A stretch of 64,000 nt of DNA. Source: Chionis minor. Lineage: Eukaryota > Chordata > Aves > Charadriiformes > Chionididae. The stretch is taken from the NCBI GenBank assembly GCA_013398295.1, contig VZSF01003940.1:682001-746000 (forward strand), written 5' to 3'. Under the pieces are notes generated by a model. That model had not been told where the DNA came from and did no database searches. It saw nothing but the letters and a program-made list of their open reading frames with translations. How positions within the stretch are numbered: position 1 is the first letter of the stretch; every line of letters starts with the position of its first letter. A program made the position numbers and the translations under genes. Shown piece after piece: positions 35,300 to 47,422 of this stretch.

Positions 35300-36990
35300 A
35301 GAGGGACTGACAGTTGTGTCCTGAAGACCTTGTTAAGGCTCCTTAATTTGCCTGGTTTTTGAAAAATGCAAAGTGCTTGACAGCTAGTGAGGAATGACAT
35401 TTAACAAAACGGTGATGGAAAGCGGCAGAGAACCTGAAAGTTTCTGAAATGCAAATGGTGATTGCTTCTAACTACATGCTTGGAGAAACTGGAAAGAGGC
35501 ACTCTTTTCATGTCATTTTCTAAAACATGACACTGATTTAAAGTTCTAGATACCAAACCGAGTGACAGAATTTTTTTATTATGAAATTTAAAATGCTTTT
35601 TAGCTAAAAGCAGTACCAAGCCGCTTGTATTCCAAAAGACCAGCTCTACCAAGAGGGCAGTAACAGCCACATTTTCTTTAAGTTTAGCAACTTTGCTGAA
35701 AAGGTGAGAAGGCCTCACGCACAAGGCACAAAGGCTGAAAAAGAGGAACAGTAGACCCCCTTCCCCAATAAATTTTTGTAGACACAAAATCTGGAAAATT
35801 ACAAAACATTTTTCAACAATAATGGCCATGATCTACTTTCAGAAGAAAATACATGTAGTTTTGCTGTGTTTGAAAAGAGTGTGTCTAGCTGTAAGGTTTT
35901 TGGGAGTGAGGTTGACGTTTTTTTTCTTTTTTTAAATAAAGATGTGCCATTTAAATAATGGAAAGTATGAGGCATCGCTGTGTACTTTTCCGTGTGTGCC
36001 AGCTGGTATCTGTTTCTGGGAGGGGAGTGGAAAAGATGTTTCTTTAGTCTAGCATTGCATGCAATGTTATAAACTGGGAGAAATATAGGCTCATTATAGC
36101 AATGAATGAAAGCAGACATTTACTGTACCTGTGAATGGTGGGTGTTCTCTCACTAACAGAAACAAGTGGCAATTTTTTTCACGGTTGCCTCATCATCTTT
36201 TTTGAAAGTGCTTTCTTGGGAAATTAAAAGTGAAAAGCAGTCCAGATTGATGCATCTTTGGCATTTACAATGGAAAAGACACCGAGTGGGACAAATCCTA
36301 CACATTATCCTTGGTGACTTATTCCTCTGCAGCTTGGCCATGCATACAAAAATGGCAAGATGTGTCCTGCTGTGTGAGCATCCACTTCTTGCACCGTTTT
36401 CTTCTCCTAACAAGTTGGCAGGCATATATGGCATATATGCCTATCGTACACGCAGGGCCCCGGGGCTGACTTCTGTTAGAAGAGGGGGCTGTCTGGCCCC
36501 CTTGCTTACAATAAATAGCTGAAGTACACAACAAAAATAGTTTTAAAAAAAAAAAAAAAGGCACTTGTATTTGTCAAATACATGGTACTTTTGACACTGT
36601 GTTCCTGATTTAAAGACCCAAAAGAAACTAAAAGAGGTAGACTACCAAGACCACTGATCCTAGTTCACATGCAGCCTGATGCCCTGCAGTCAGTGACCTA
36701 TAGATGAAAAGCACTGCTCTGATGTATACAGAACCTTCATATGGAAATGATGAAGATCAGGCAATGGCTTTGATGCTTGCAGTAATTTTTAGGAGTTGTC
36801 CACAGGCATTTTTTCTTGTTCTTTGCATGTAATTATTCCAGTGTATTTAGTGTATCTTGCACTAAGTGGGGTTTAGTAATTGAATTCCCCCTACAACTCC
36901 ATGTGGACATTTCAGGGGCAGAAAAATGCATTTCAGTAGACAATTTGTCTACCAGGTTTTCTATAATATTTGATTTGCTTTCTTTTTCAG
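35300..36990. other. Non-coding stretch
   Basis: No recognised gene or repeat apart from A/T-runs (about 36542-36558). Open frames of 90-142 codons on both strands show no motif. A GCATATATGGCATATATGCC imperfect palindrome lies at about 36422-36441. Confidence 0.45.
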
Positions 36991-37083
36991 TGGTCACTTT
37001 TTATCATTTTCATTGCAATGCTCCAGAAGTATTATAAAGATAAAAGCGTACCAGTGGCACAAAAAGATTCAAAAGAAATTGAG
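36991..37083 (+). other. Candidate internal exon (93 nt) with membrane-like peptide
   Basis: Acceptor TTTGCTTTCTTTTTCAG ends at 36990. An in-phase open stretch of exactly 31 codons follows, then donor GAG|GTGAAC (GT at 37084). The peptide starts WSLFIIFIAMLQKYYKDKS and ends KDSKEIE: a hydrophobic segment, then a charged, tail-like segment. This would suit the edge of a transmembrane helix with a cytosolic tail. However, T-rich then A-rich DNA gives the same look by chance. The frame closes eight codons past the donor. No family identified. Confidence 0.22.
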
Positions 37084-40000
37084 GTGAACTTTATATACTT
37101 TATGTAACTATAACCGCATGATAACACTCCCTGGCTATTTTATTATTGTGAATTTCTTATTATAGAGGAATGCTAGTTAGCTGTGTTGACTTCCTATTAC
37201 TGCAGTGGACTTGATGAGAGAACTTGCAAAGTGTACAGATAATCCAAGAGTCTCTCCTTGTAGTAAATCTTGTGTTAAGAAAACTTCCCAGATTTTAAAA
37301 ATCTATTGAAATTGAATAATTATGCTGGAGTTGGCTGTAATAGGAGCTAAAATCTTGACAAGTAAAATACCTATAGCTAAATTCACATCTAATACATTTC
37401 TGTTCATAAACTTCACATAAAATATGAATTTAGATCAACATCTTTCAACTTACATATCTGCAGAGAAGGCAGACAGAAAAAGGTTATTTGTGTGGTTTAT
37501 TTGACAAGAATGCAGTACTTGCCAACTTTTCTCTTCCTAACTCTCATTGTTCATTCTTCTTTTAAGAATCAATAATGAAGTGTAACATTTGTTCTAATCT
37601 TCAGATCTTTTCAATGCATTCAGGTTCATTTTTGCAGGCATGATTTGGGCTGTAGTTCTAAAAACTATTTGCCTCAATGAAAATCGGCTCTTCCCTGTCT
37701 TCTTATTAAACATTTAATTCTAACATGAGTATATGTTGAAATACTGAAACACAGGGCGTGGGGGAAAGGATATTCATGAAGCCAATGATTTCTTGGGCAA
37801 TATTCTTCTGTAAGTCAACATAAAATCAGAATACTTGGTCTGGACACACAGAAGAAATGGGAAGAACAGGAGCAGTTCCAATCCCCAACCAGTGATACCC
37901 CCCAAAGCCTGACATGGCACTGGGCTGGCAGTGGAGGGGCACTGGGAAGTGAGCAGCCTTGAGCTGAGAGTTTTGGAGAGCAAACTGGGACACAGCACTG
38001 CGGGCTGGCTGTGGCTGCAGCCCCCTCCCAAGTGCCTTACACAGTGAGTGAGCTATGGCTGAGCATCTAATAGCGCGCTGTAAGAGCTGTGGGAAATGGA
38101 TTATGTGTATTTCATTAGAAACATTGGTTTGATTTACTCTTCAGAGAAAAGTACAAGAAATAGCACTCTACCTTCTCTGAATCCAGTGGCAAAATATTCA
38201 TTGGCCTCATTGTGAGCAGCATCAAGCCTTTTTCTTCAAATATTGAATCACGCCACGAGAACATAGAGAAACTCTATGGCTGATATATTTTGTGAAGAGA
38301 GACGTTCCAATTTCTGGGGTAAGCACCTAAGCCCTCTTGTGCGAGAAGCTGAGTGATGCTCCCTGTCAGGAGCACACCCCAGCGAAGCGCTCTCTCTGCT
38401 GCCAAGAACCCCGAATCTCTTTCGATGTCAGTAACGTGTGTAATGCATTGCCTCATGCTTCTGCTTTGCCTAAGTAATGCATTATGTATACCTTGAGGTA
38501 CGGTGGTTAGTGTAATATTTATGCATATAGGTATCTGTGAGAGTCACCTTGGTACGGCGCAGCCTGCAAAGAGCAGATAAACAGTATTAGTGCCTGCAGT
38601 GAGCGCGGCACACTTACAGGTACTTCACTGCAATCCAGCATTGAGACTTTACGTAAAAAAGATGTAAATGATGTAAGTTCACTCATTGGTTGGTTTCCTC
38701 CAGTAAGGAGAAAGAAGAGTAATGTGGGATCTCATCTAAAATACATGCTTTTAGACTTCAGCAGATATAAGTATTTTAGAGACACGAATGCAATCATTTA
38801 AACCACTTGAACTCTTCTTATCTGCTTTGAAGGAAGCAGGAAGAGTGAGAAAACAGCAGCCAAAACTGGTGCTGATAAATGATGATGCCATATAATGAAC
38901 GCTGCGTACAGTTCTGGTCTTCCAGCATTACCATTTTGAGAAAAGAACGTATAGGTATGTGTGGCAAGGGTAGGCAGAAGTGTGGTAAGCTTCAATGTAA
39001 GCTAAAACTAAATAGGCTAGGATATTTTAGCTCTACAAACAGGCATGAATGAGATGTATATGTAGGAGCTGTGGGGGGAGAGGGACTGTAATGGACTTCT
39101 ACAGTTCTGCAAGTGCCATAGAAATTTAAAAAGCCCCACTTTTTCTCTGCCTTTCATTACATGAACCTAGGAGGCATCACATGGTCCTTTCAAAACAAGC
39201 CAAAGCATGCCATACTCATGTGTAACCTGCTGGTAAATTCCTTGCTACAAGCCCTTGTGGATACCAAAACTCTGTCTAATTAAAAATCAGTTAAACAAAC
39301 TTCTAAAAGAAAGAGATACAACATCTTTATTAAAAAACCCCACAAACAAACAAACTCCAACCAACCCAAAGGTCATTAAGTCCACCTCCAGCTTAGGATG
39401 TCCCCGAGTTGCAGATTGCTGCAGGATGGGGCAAGTGTGGCACGGCAGCCTTCATGCCTTCCTCCGTGAACATGTGTCACTGGCCACAGCTGGGACTGGC
39501 CTGGGGATCTCCTGGCCTTGGTCTAGCCCTGTGCTGTCATTCATGTGGTCAGATGTTATTAGGCGTAGCCCTAGAGCTGACACCAAACTGGCTTGCGGTA
39601 GGGCTTGAACCCTTACCAGCAGCTGAGTAGCAGAGGGACACGGCCACAGCCGGGGCCATCACTGCTGCCATCCCTTTGAGCTGTCTTGTCGGGATGACAG
39701 CCAGAGCTCGGTGTGACAGGGACCGGCACAGCCCCACGCAGCTTGGTCACTGTCCTTACCAAGTTGCTTAGTTCCAGGAATCTTCTTAAAAATGTAGGCT
39801 GAGCATTGGTGGCATGCAGGGATGCTCTTGCCATGGGGTTGGTAGTGGCAGTAAGTGTTCAACTCCTCCGAAACTCACCTCCGGCAGCAAAGCGCACGCG
39901 GGCACTGAACAGCATGCCAGCGTATCGATCTCGAGCTGAAGTACCTCCATTGCTCCTTCAGCTCCTGAGGCTTTTTGTGAAGTCTTCCGTCCAGATAATG

Positions 40001-41494
40001 AAGAGGTCCAACCCTCCTGAGCTTAGAAAACCTGATGATTTCATGGTATGAATCAAATCTAGCTTAAGGCTTAGCCTTGCTATTCCAACTTCATTATTGC
40101 TATATATTTTGGTGTGTGTGTGTGTAAACCATCTAATTTTCAGCTACGTTATTCTCAGGGTAGAATCAATACTGGCTTGATCCTCTTTAGCAGAACAAGG
40201 GTTAGCACTTCTGATGAGAATGAAGCAAACAGAGATCTGCCCTTTTATTTTGGAGAATGAAAACAAGGCAAGTTTGCCTTTAGCAGTGTGGGGTTTCTTG
40301 TGTTTATAGCAACTCTCTGTCCTTAGGTTGCTGCTTTTTTCCTCTTTCTTTTTTTTCTTTCTTTCTTTTTAGCATAAAGCAGCATTGCTTCCTGGTCTAC
40401 AGCAGAGAAAACAGTAGAGGCTCACTGGATAAAAGCTGGGTGGTTACCTGCTGCCTTTAACCTTGTTCTGCAGTGCATTGTCTGTGCAAATACTCTACCA
40501 CAGCACCTTAACAAGCTGCTGATGGGAGGAATCCATCTCATCTAGGGTTTGTAAACCCCTCGCTCCCACTGACAAGCCAGACTTCATGAAAATCATCCCA
40601 CTCACATCAACAGATTGACTCATGTAATTAATGACCCAAGACAGGAAGAGGCGAATTCAGATCTTGGCCTAAAATAAGAATTACCATCTAACCACTTGTT
40701 AAGTATGTAGTTTTCCAGTTTCATTTAGTTCTTTTGTTACTGCTGGTATTAGCCTAGTAACCATCATGCTGCAACAATTTTCCCTTATTTTTGCTGTATG
40801 TGCTATAATCCCTCGCAGTCGGATGGGACTGCACTAGGCACTGATTTAGATCACATAATTTTTACTAACAAGCACTAGAATAGAAGTAGTTCAGTAGCTG
40901 TCTGCACCACACCAGTGGTGCATCTTTTCATCATCTTTTCTGCTCTTTCCTGAGTCATAACAGTGCCATTATTAGTGCCGACAAATAAAGAGGCAGGGCT
41001 ATAATTGTCGGTGATGGTGGGCAAGAAAAGGCTGCTTTTCTCATTCCCAGAAGAGAGCATTTTCTGGAGAGAAATATGAATTCTTGCCTGGTCCCCAGGA
41101 GCTATTGAAGGCTGGACACACAGATGCAATGGCCGCAATTTGGTGGCTTAGGCTTGCCGGAATATACACTGCTCTTGGCATAATTATTGTTTAACAGGGT
41201 ATTGTTAAAAATTCAGTGAACTAGGGATGTTTTAAGAAGGGGCCATTAAACACCTCCAATAATTGGGCTTCCTGAGCCAGATTACTATTACACTGGCTTA
41301 ATGGTGGTGAGACTTCAGCAAATACCTGCAACAGCATTGGCGTCAAACAGGTAACAGTGCTGAACTGGGCCACAGAGACAAAATCTTAATAGGCTGGGTA
41401 CATGTGAGCCTTTTTTTTTTTTTTTCCCCCACCTTGGAATACCATGCTTCTTTTTATTTTTTCCCTTCACATCCACTTTTCTCTCTATTTTCAG
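37084..41494. other. Non-coding stretch with small low-complexity tracts
   Basis: Includes (TG)n at about 40110-40127 and a pyrimidine-rich tract at 40336-40372. GC-richer patches at 37850-38030 and 39380-39760 carry overlapping chance frames. No genes or recognised mobile elements. Confidence 0.5.
40448..40518 (-). other. Weak minus-strand exon-like segment
   Basis: Minus-strand acceptor GGATTCCTCCCATCAG and donor GGCAGCAG|GTAACC enclose 71 nt. One frame is open (SLLRCCGRVFAQTMHCRT...). The donor is only fair. Low confidence. Confidence 0.1.
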
Positions 41495-41589
41495 GTTTGC
41501 GTTTGACAGTGTATGCCTTTTTCTGCAGCATGGATACCGCATCCTCCTCTGGATTCTTGCCCTCTGCCATCCCATCATCTCTACCACCG
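41495..41589 (+). other. Candidate exon after a very strong pyrimidine tract (95 nt)
   Basis: The acceptor ends a long pyrimidine-rich run (about 41440-41494, finishing TTTTCTCTCTATTTTCAG). A donor-like ACCG|GTCAGT has GT at 41590. Two frames are open. One contains MDTASSSGFLPSAIPSSLPP and, if not spliced at 41590, runs to TAG at about 41685. The other starts FAFDSVCLFLQHGYRILLW. The donor is mediocre, so a terminal exon is an alternative, but no polyadenylation signal was seen nearby. No family recognised. Confidence 0.2.
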
Positions 41590-44500
41590 GTCAGTGCATC
41601 AGCGGGGCGAGGTGGAATGCAGTGGGGTTATCCGCATCCCTGGGGATCCAAAATGAGCCACTGTGAAATGGGCTGCTCCTACTAGCGCGGGGACTGACAT
41701 CCTTAGCGTACTCCCAGTGCACCAACAGTGTAGTTTGCCTGGAAAATCTGTCAGGCAAAATTTGTTAGGTTTTTCGCAGCTCTGATTTCTCTATCCCCGA
41801 GAGTGTCTTTGCTAAGAGAAAGCATTGATTTTTGCCATCCAGCACACACACATATGAATATGATTCATTCCACCCCATTCCTCAGAATAACTTCTGTGAG
41901 TTGTTATCCCTGCTAAAATGAGCCTTTTCACAGTTCTCTATTTCCACCTAGCACACACACAATAAAATTACCAGAAGTGAAATAAACTTTTCTTGGCTTG
42001 AGAAGAAATTTTATGTTGTTGTAGGGGCCTCTTTCTGAAGGAATAGTGGTTAGGTTTATATTGCATTAATTTATATGTAAACCTAGCACCATATTTATTT
42101 GTTGTAAATATCAGGTCAACAGAAACAAGCATAAAGTTTGAACCAGAAGTCCACTTCATACTGTTATCCTACACTAAGTAAAAAGTATGTATTAAAGGCC
42201 AGATTCCACAATACTAACTAAAAATTTCAAAATCTGGCTTAAAAACAAGGGCTTATTCAATGGTAAAAACACAATGTTTCTTTGCATTAGGATTTTCCCA
42301 AGTGTCTACTCATTCAATTTTGTTTAATAGATTAAAGCAAGTGCAACGTTTTGGTAAACATTTTTAAGGTGTACATATTTTATATCTTAAATTGCTGAAC
42401 ACAAATGTATACTAAATAAGTAGGGCTTCTACAAAGTGAAACAAAATTTAGCCCAGCAAGACTTAGTAAGGAAGTACTTGTGTATTTTTCTGGAAAAAAA
42501 GTCGGTAGAGTTAAAACTTGCATAGTTTGCACCTATCCAGAGCCATGGCAGGATTATGAGACTGTACCACGTAGTAGTAGATTCATATATGAAGGAATTC
42601 TTTCTGATGTGTGTATTTTTTTATGCAAGCCATCCAGAAATACAGAAGAAGAAATTTCTTTTTCATGGCTTTGTATAATCTACTAAACTTTTATATAAGC
42701 AACCCAAACTTTGCTTAGCTTTTGAACGTTTAATTTCGTTTATGAGTTCACATTGTAGAACTCAATGAAGAACAGACATTATCTGCATTATATACCAGCA
42801 TCAATTCATGAAGGAACACATCCTTTTTAAAAAGCTAGTAAATGCTACAGAATGTGAAATCATAGAAATAGTGGATTTTAACTTTTTGTCGAAGGTGTTA
42901 TTATTTATGTGAAGTTCAAAGTTACACATACGAAACAACTTGTACATACGCAGATCAAGTAGATCTAATTCAAGTTCACAAATCTTCATCCTCAACTAAT
43001 TATTAGTCCATTATTGTGGACTGTTACAGTCTAATCGTCTTACTGGAAAGTTAAAAGCTGAAATTAGGATTACTATGCACAAAACAAATGTTTAAAATGA
43101 AGATTACAATTGAAGAGACAGTATTCCTGTAGATATGACAATAAGGTCTTGATATATCAATAAACCCACCATAGTCAGAAAAAAAGGTGAAACAGAAGTT
43201 GATAGGACAGGCTAAGAATAGTAGCTATGAGGTACACAGGCTGCAATCTCTCATTTCTGTCTAGGAGTAAGACTTATGCTGTAATAGGAAAAATTGCTGA
43301 AGGCTGAGGAACCTCAGTTCCACACAAAATAGGCAATGCACACTTTTCTTTTTTTCATTAGGGAGAACAAATTGTTTTACCAAGTGCATTATCAATTGTT
43401 TAGACATGGGAATTGCAAGTAAAGGGATGAAACAAGAAGATTCCAGCTGAGAATCTGTCCAGCAGGAGCGCAGAAACCCTGCAGAAATGTTATTAAAAAA
43501 AACCCCAAATAATCCAAAACTTGCATTTCGTAATGGAGAAATAAATAAAATCTTCTGAAAAGTATGACAAGCTTTTCTGAACAATTAACCTAGAGTAAAT
43601 ATGTTCTGACATAGCAAAAATACAGAGGCAAAGACCACTAAGGACATGGGCTACTGAAGAAATCCTATAAAATTGATTGTATACTACATGGAGACCCGAG
43701 TCATCGTTTTGTCTTATCGCAATGTCTCTTGCTCTTTCAGTTCAGTTAAATCCACAAACAATTCAATCTTTAGAGCTTTAATATTTTTAAAGAGACACTC
43801 ATGTACAGATGATGTCTTAAGGTGTTTGTTCCATCAGGCTGAGTTTGATATCCTTATTAAAAATATATATATGGCTCACTTGATGAGAAAGTCTTCTTCA
43901 GAGAGAAGGATTTTTCTTCAGCTTAAAACCTGAAATATAAAATTGAGTATAAAAAAGTGAAGAGGCAAGTCATGAAGTAAGGGACAGAAAGGAAAAACAA
44001 CTGTGAATGTGTTCTACTGAAACTGTTAGTTTTATTAGGAAAAGTAAAGCTAAATTCCCTGTTAGTTAGCTTACAGAGTTAACTTAAAATTAGAATTATT
44101 TATTATGTTGAGGGTTTTTTGTGGGAAATTTGAAGAAATAACTTGAAAGAAACTTATTTTGAAAGCTGCAAATGTAAGTGTATATCTTTTTTGATTGAGT
44201 AACAAAGACATGAACAGAAAGGACTGCGATGACCTTAGGGCTTGTATTTTAACAGAGAGCAGAATAGGCTTTTGCATATGAAAAAGAAAACCAGATCATA
44301 GCACTCTTGAGTTTAAACTTGCAAATAGCTGTGGTTAAACTCGGGCTGATTTTGTTATGGGCATGGCTGGGCAGGCACTGGTTGTGGAATACCAGTAGAG
44401 TGGTGGGTAAGTACAGCGTGGATGAAGTTCTGGGCACTGAAAGGGAGCACCATAGCGCTGCTTTTTGCACTCTGCAACTGAAAGCACCAGAAACACGGTG

Positions 44501-44666
44501 ACAGCATGAGTTGGGAGCTGAAGATTTTGGCAGCATGCACACTTACTCTTTCCTATATGTGTATAAGTGTATATATATATGCAAAAAGTGCAAATGAGTA
44601 TAACCAAAAGTCCTTGTGTTGCATCCTGACTCGGTGTGATCTTCTGTTTCTGTGCACCATTTCCAG
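41590..44666. other. AT-rich non-coding stretch
   Basis: Nothing recognised. A (TA)n stretch lies at about 44569-44581. An acceptor-like TCTTGCTCTTTCAG at about 43740 has no good donor partner. Confidence 0.5.
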
Positions 44667-44860
44667 CCTACCCTGCGCCGACAGAAGAGCGACATCAGGC
44701 GCTGGCTGGGGACCCACCTGGTAGCAGAAGACCTTTGCAGTGCGAGCCAGCGGACGAGACGCAGAGCCCTCCCCGGGCCAGGCATCAGCCAGATGGCCTG
44801 GCAGCCATCCTGCGCCGCCGACGGGCAGCCCGGCATCTGGGGCCTCCTGTGCGAATGACG
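44667..44860 (+). other. CpG-rich island with exon-like borders (194 nt)
   Basis: An abrupt GC- and CpG-rich block in AT-rich DNA. It is preceded by a fair acceptor (TCTGTTTCTGTGCACCATTT then CCAG, AG at 44665-44666) and followed by GACG|GTACAT. Three frames are long. One (PTLRRQKSDIRRWLGTHLVA...) stops at TGA just before the border. A second, continuing from 44636 to 44914, is open across the whole block and is R/P/A-rich. Two minus-strand frames (about 106 codons) are also open. Multiple open frames are expected of GC-rich DNA, so coding is not shown. CpG survival suggests either a young insertion, an unmethylated regulatory element, or an exon. Confidence 0.25.
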
Positions 44861-45679
44861 GTACATATTTCATTTAACTTTTCCAGCACGCATTGGGAAG
44901 GGATGCGCTTGTAGAGGGTGGCTGTAGCATTCACAAGAAATGGTATAAATAAAGGCAAAGTTTTGAAGGGTGAAGCTTTGAGACATTTGCCTTTAAAAAA
45001 CCTTGATGCAAATTTTTCCTTCATGATGATAATAATTTTCCCCTTTGCTTCTGGGTGAAGATTTTAGTTTGGCACTACTGCTTCCTTCAAAAGAAATGTT
45101 GCAGTGGTTCCTGGGAGGAATCCAGGTAAATATGAAATGGGCAGATTATTCTTCCAGCTATTATTGTGAACTCCGATGCCAGATTTTGACTGCAAATGTG
45201 AGTGGTGATGTGACTGAAGCAGTTTCAACTGCCAAAAGTTGCCTGTCTCTGAATTAAGTGCCATAGCGCTGCAGTGATTGTCTTCACCTTGCCACTGCGA
45301 CACGTTGAGGATGAAGATAAATTCTCTCTTTGATGGGCATTTCCCACTCAGAAAACTGCATCCTACATCTTCTGTGCTCGGCACAGCGTACGAGCAGCAG
45401 CAGGCAGGCGGAGAAATGGGGAGTGGTTATATACTCTTGCGATATAATGTTAGCTAAGGAAGCATAATAAATAGCAGGTGTTGAAAATTATCTGTCAATA
45501 GCTCAGACTTTCACAGGAGCTCTGAATTTGGGTATAGGTGAAAATCAATCCCTGTGTCTTTTGTATTCAATTACAGGAATGAATAACTAGACCTGACCTG
45601 AGGGTTGACCCTCTCCGGGACTGGGGCTCATATTTTTTATTCCAGGGTAGAGGATTGTCTTTGGAGCACTGTTTGGTTA
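44861..45679. other. Non-coding stretch
   Basis: No recognised repeats. A donor-like GGAATCCAG|GTAAAT occurs at 45126 without a good acceptor. Confidence 0.4.
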
Positions 45680-45790
45680 GATGAGGACCTTGCTGGTAAG
45701 GCATATGATTGGTGTTTGCAAGACAGCTGTTCAATTTCCAGATTTGTCATTGGATTTCAGTATGATTTTGAACCAGTTCTATAAGAGCTT
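45680..45790 (+). repeat. MIR-type tRNA SINE remnant
   Basis: GGTAAGGCATATGATTGG (A-box region) is followed by GACAGCTGTTCAATTTCCAG, with GTTCAATTTCC in the B-box position (about 45729-45739). TTTGTCATTGGATTTCAGTA then TGATTTTGAACC matches the 'CTGTCACTGACTTTCTGTGTGACCTTGGGCA' part of sauropsid MIR. Confidence 0.6.
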
Positions 45791-47044
45791 CATCAATAAA
45801 ACGCTTGATCATCTCAAGTAGGAAACAGTAAATGATTATTCAGCAAAATCGGAAGATGGATGCAATTACTCAGGTAGACAATGCCAGGCCTTATATTGTT
45901 CCATTCGATCATGATGGGTGATGTTAGGAAATAAAAGCTCATCACTGTTTTTTCCTTCTTTTATAGATTTTTTTGATAAAAATATTCTGTAAGACAACTT
46001 AAAAATACACGCACTTATCAAGTACCACAGAATGAGGTAGTACTGAGTGCTGTATGCTGCATAAAAAAGAAACTCAATCTGGCAAAAGAAATTCAAGGAG
46101 AAATGGATTATATCCACAAAAACCTGAGGGTATATTTACCTCTGCAGTATCTGTAGCGAGCAGAGTTTTTCCATGTCTTTAAAGAAGATAAGCAAAAGTA
46201 AGGTTTGACTCCCACTGATTTTTCACTGGGATTTACATGCCCAGCTACATCATGATCCCATCAAAGAAGAACCAAGTTTATTTTTATGTTTTTTAAATTA
46301 CTAACTTTCAACATTTCATTCTGTAATACCTGAAGGAAAAGGGATACGGTATCTCAGAACAATGTGTTCTTTGAGGAAGCAAATAAGAAACACAAAACAA
46401 TGTTGAAAATGGAAAAGCAGAGCCTTATTTTACCATATTGCAGGACATGCTTACTACCAAGCTTGCTTAAAAAAAAAAAAATTAACAACATTGAAGTCAG
46501 ATTTTCAGCTGTGCAGAACTTTGTCTGAGGGGGATGACAGGGATGAAATCATGTCTCTGTGTCATGTTCTGCTGCAGCTCTCTATCCTTTCCTGAGTAAA
46601 ATTTGAACTTAAATTCTGCTCTTGAATATTAATCTCCATTCTTCCTCACTACAGACTGGACTGGCCATTTTAACAGTGATGTTATCATTATTTCCAGCTC
46701 CATGATTCCTTTTACGCGTTAAAATACTAAGTATCATGATACTGAAATTGAGAATAAATACTTCAATAATATTATGCAACCACTTGCTCTGGTTGTTAAA
46801 GTAAGATCTAGTACATTGCAGAAAAGGAATGGAAGAAACTGTAAGAGAGAATTTCTTTATGAAGCTCTGGTGTGCGAAACTACTGAAATTATGACCTGAG
46901 AACCATTTTTTTGTTGCAATATTGTATGTGCTGATCTCTTTTACAACCTATTAGCATCATTTTTTTTGTCCCTTTAGCCTTAAGTGGTCCAAAAATGATC
47001 TGTCTTCCTTGTTTACCACAAAATATCCTGATGTATCAAGTGTC
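45791..47044. other. AT-rich non-coding stretch
   Basis: Contains an A-run at about 46468-46480 and no recognised features. Confidence 0.45.
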
Positions 47045-47279
47045 AGCTGGAAACTGAAACACGGGACCTTCTGTTCAAACATAAGGCAAAACATTTTTCC
47101 TGTGAGGGTGACCAAGCACTGGCAGAGGTTGCCTGGAGAGGTTGTGGAGTCTTCGTCCTTGGAGAAGTGCAGAAGCCATCCAGACATGGTCCTGGGCAGC
47201 CTGCTGTGGGTGACCCGGCTTGAGCGGGGGGCCTGGACGAGATGCCTTCCAACCTCAGCTGCTCTGTGATTCTGTGAAT
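47045..47279 (+). mobile_element. CR1 LINE fragment, 3' end
   Basis: Canonical landmarks occur in order: AAACTGAAACACGGGACCTT, CTGTGAGGGTGACCAAGCAC, GGTTGCCTGGAGAGGTTGTG, GAGTCTTCGTCCTTGGAGA, TGCCTTCCAACCTCAGCTG and the tail CTCTGTGATTCTGTGAA. The TCTGTGAT-type terminal octamer places the 3' end at about 47279. 5'-truncated, non-coding. Confidence 0.9.
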
Positions 47280-47377
47280 GCTTATCTGTAACATACCAAA
47301 AATTGAGGCCGGCTTCATATCTTCACAGATGGAACAGGAACAAAATAAGTAAATCAGTTTATTTTAGCCCTGATAGT

Positions 47378-47422
47378 GGGGGGGNNNTCTATGAGGGTGG
47401 GTGTGGTGGGGGGGGGGGGGGG
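47378..47422. repeat. G-rich tract containing an assembly gap
   Basis: G7, then NNN (47385-47387), GAGGGTGGGTGTGGT, then a run of about 15 G (47408-47422). The plus strand meets a G-quadruplex motif pattern. The gap probably reflects homopolymer sequencing failure, so the true length is uncertain. Confidence 0.8.

Noticed and set aside
35003..35400. F/L/G/C-rich minus-strand frames
   Set aside because: Mostly the translation of the (CAAA)n low-complexity tract; only the 35059-35152 part was kept as an exon candidate.
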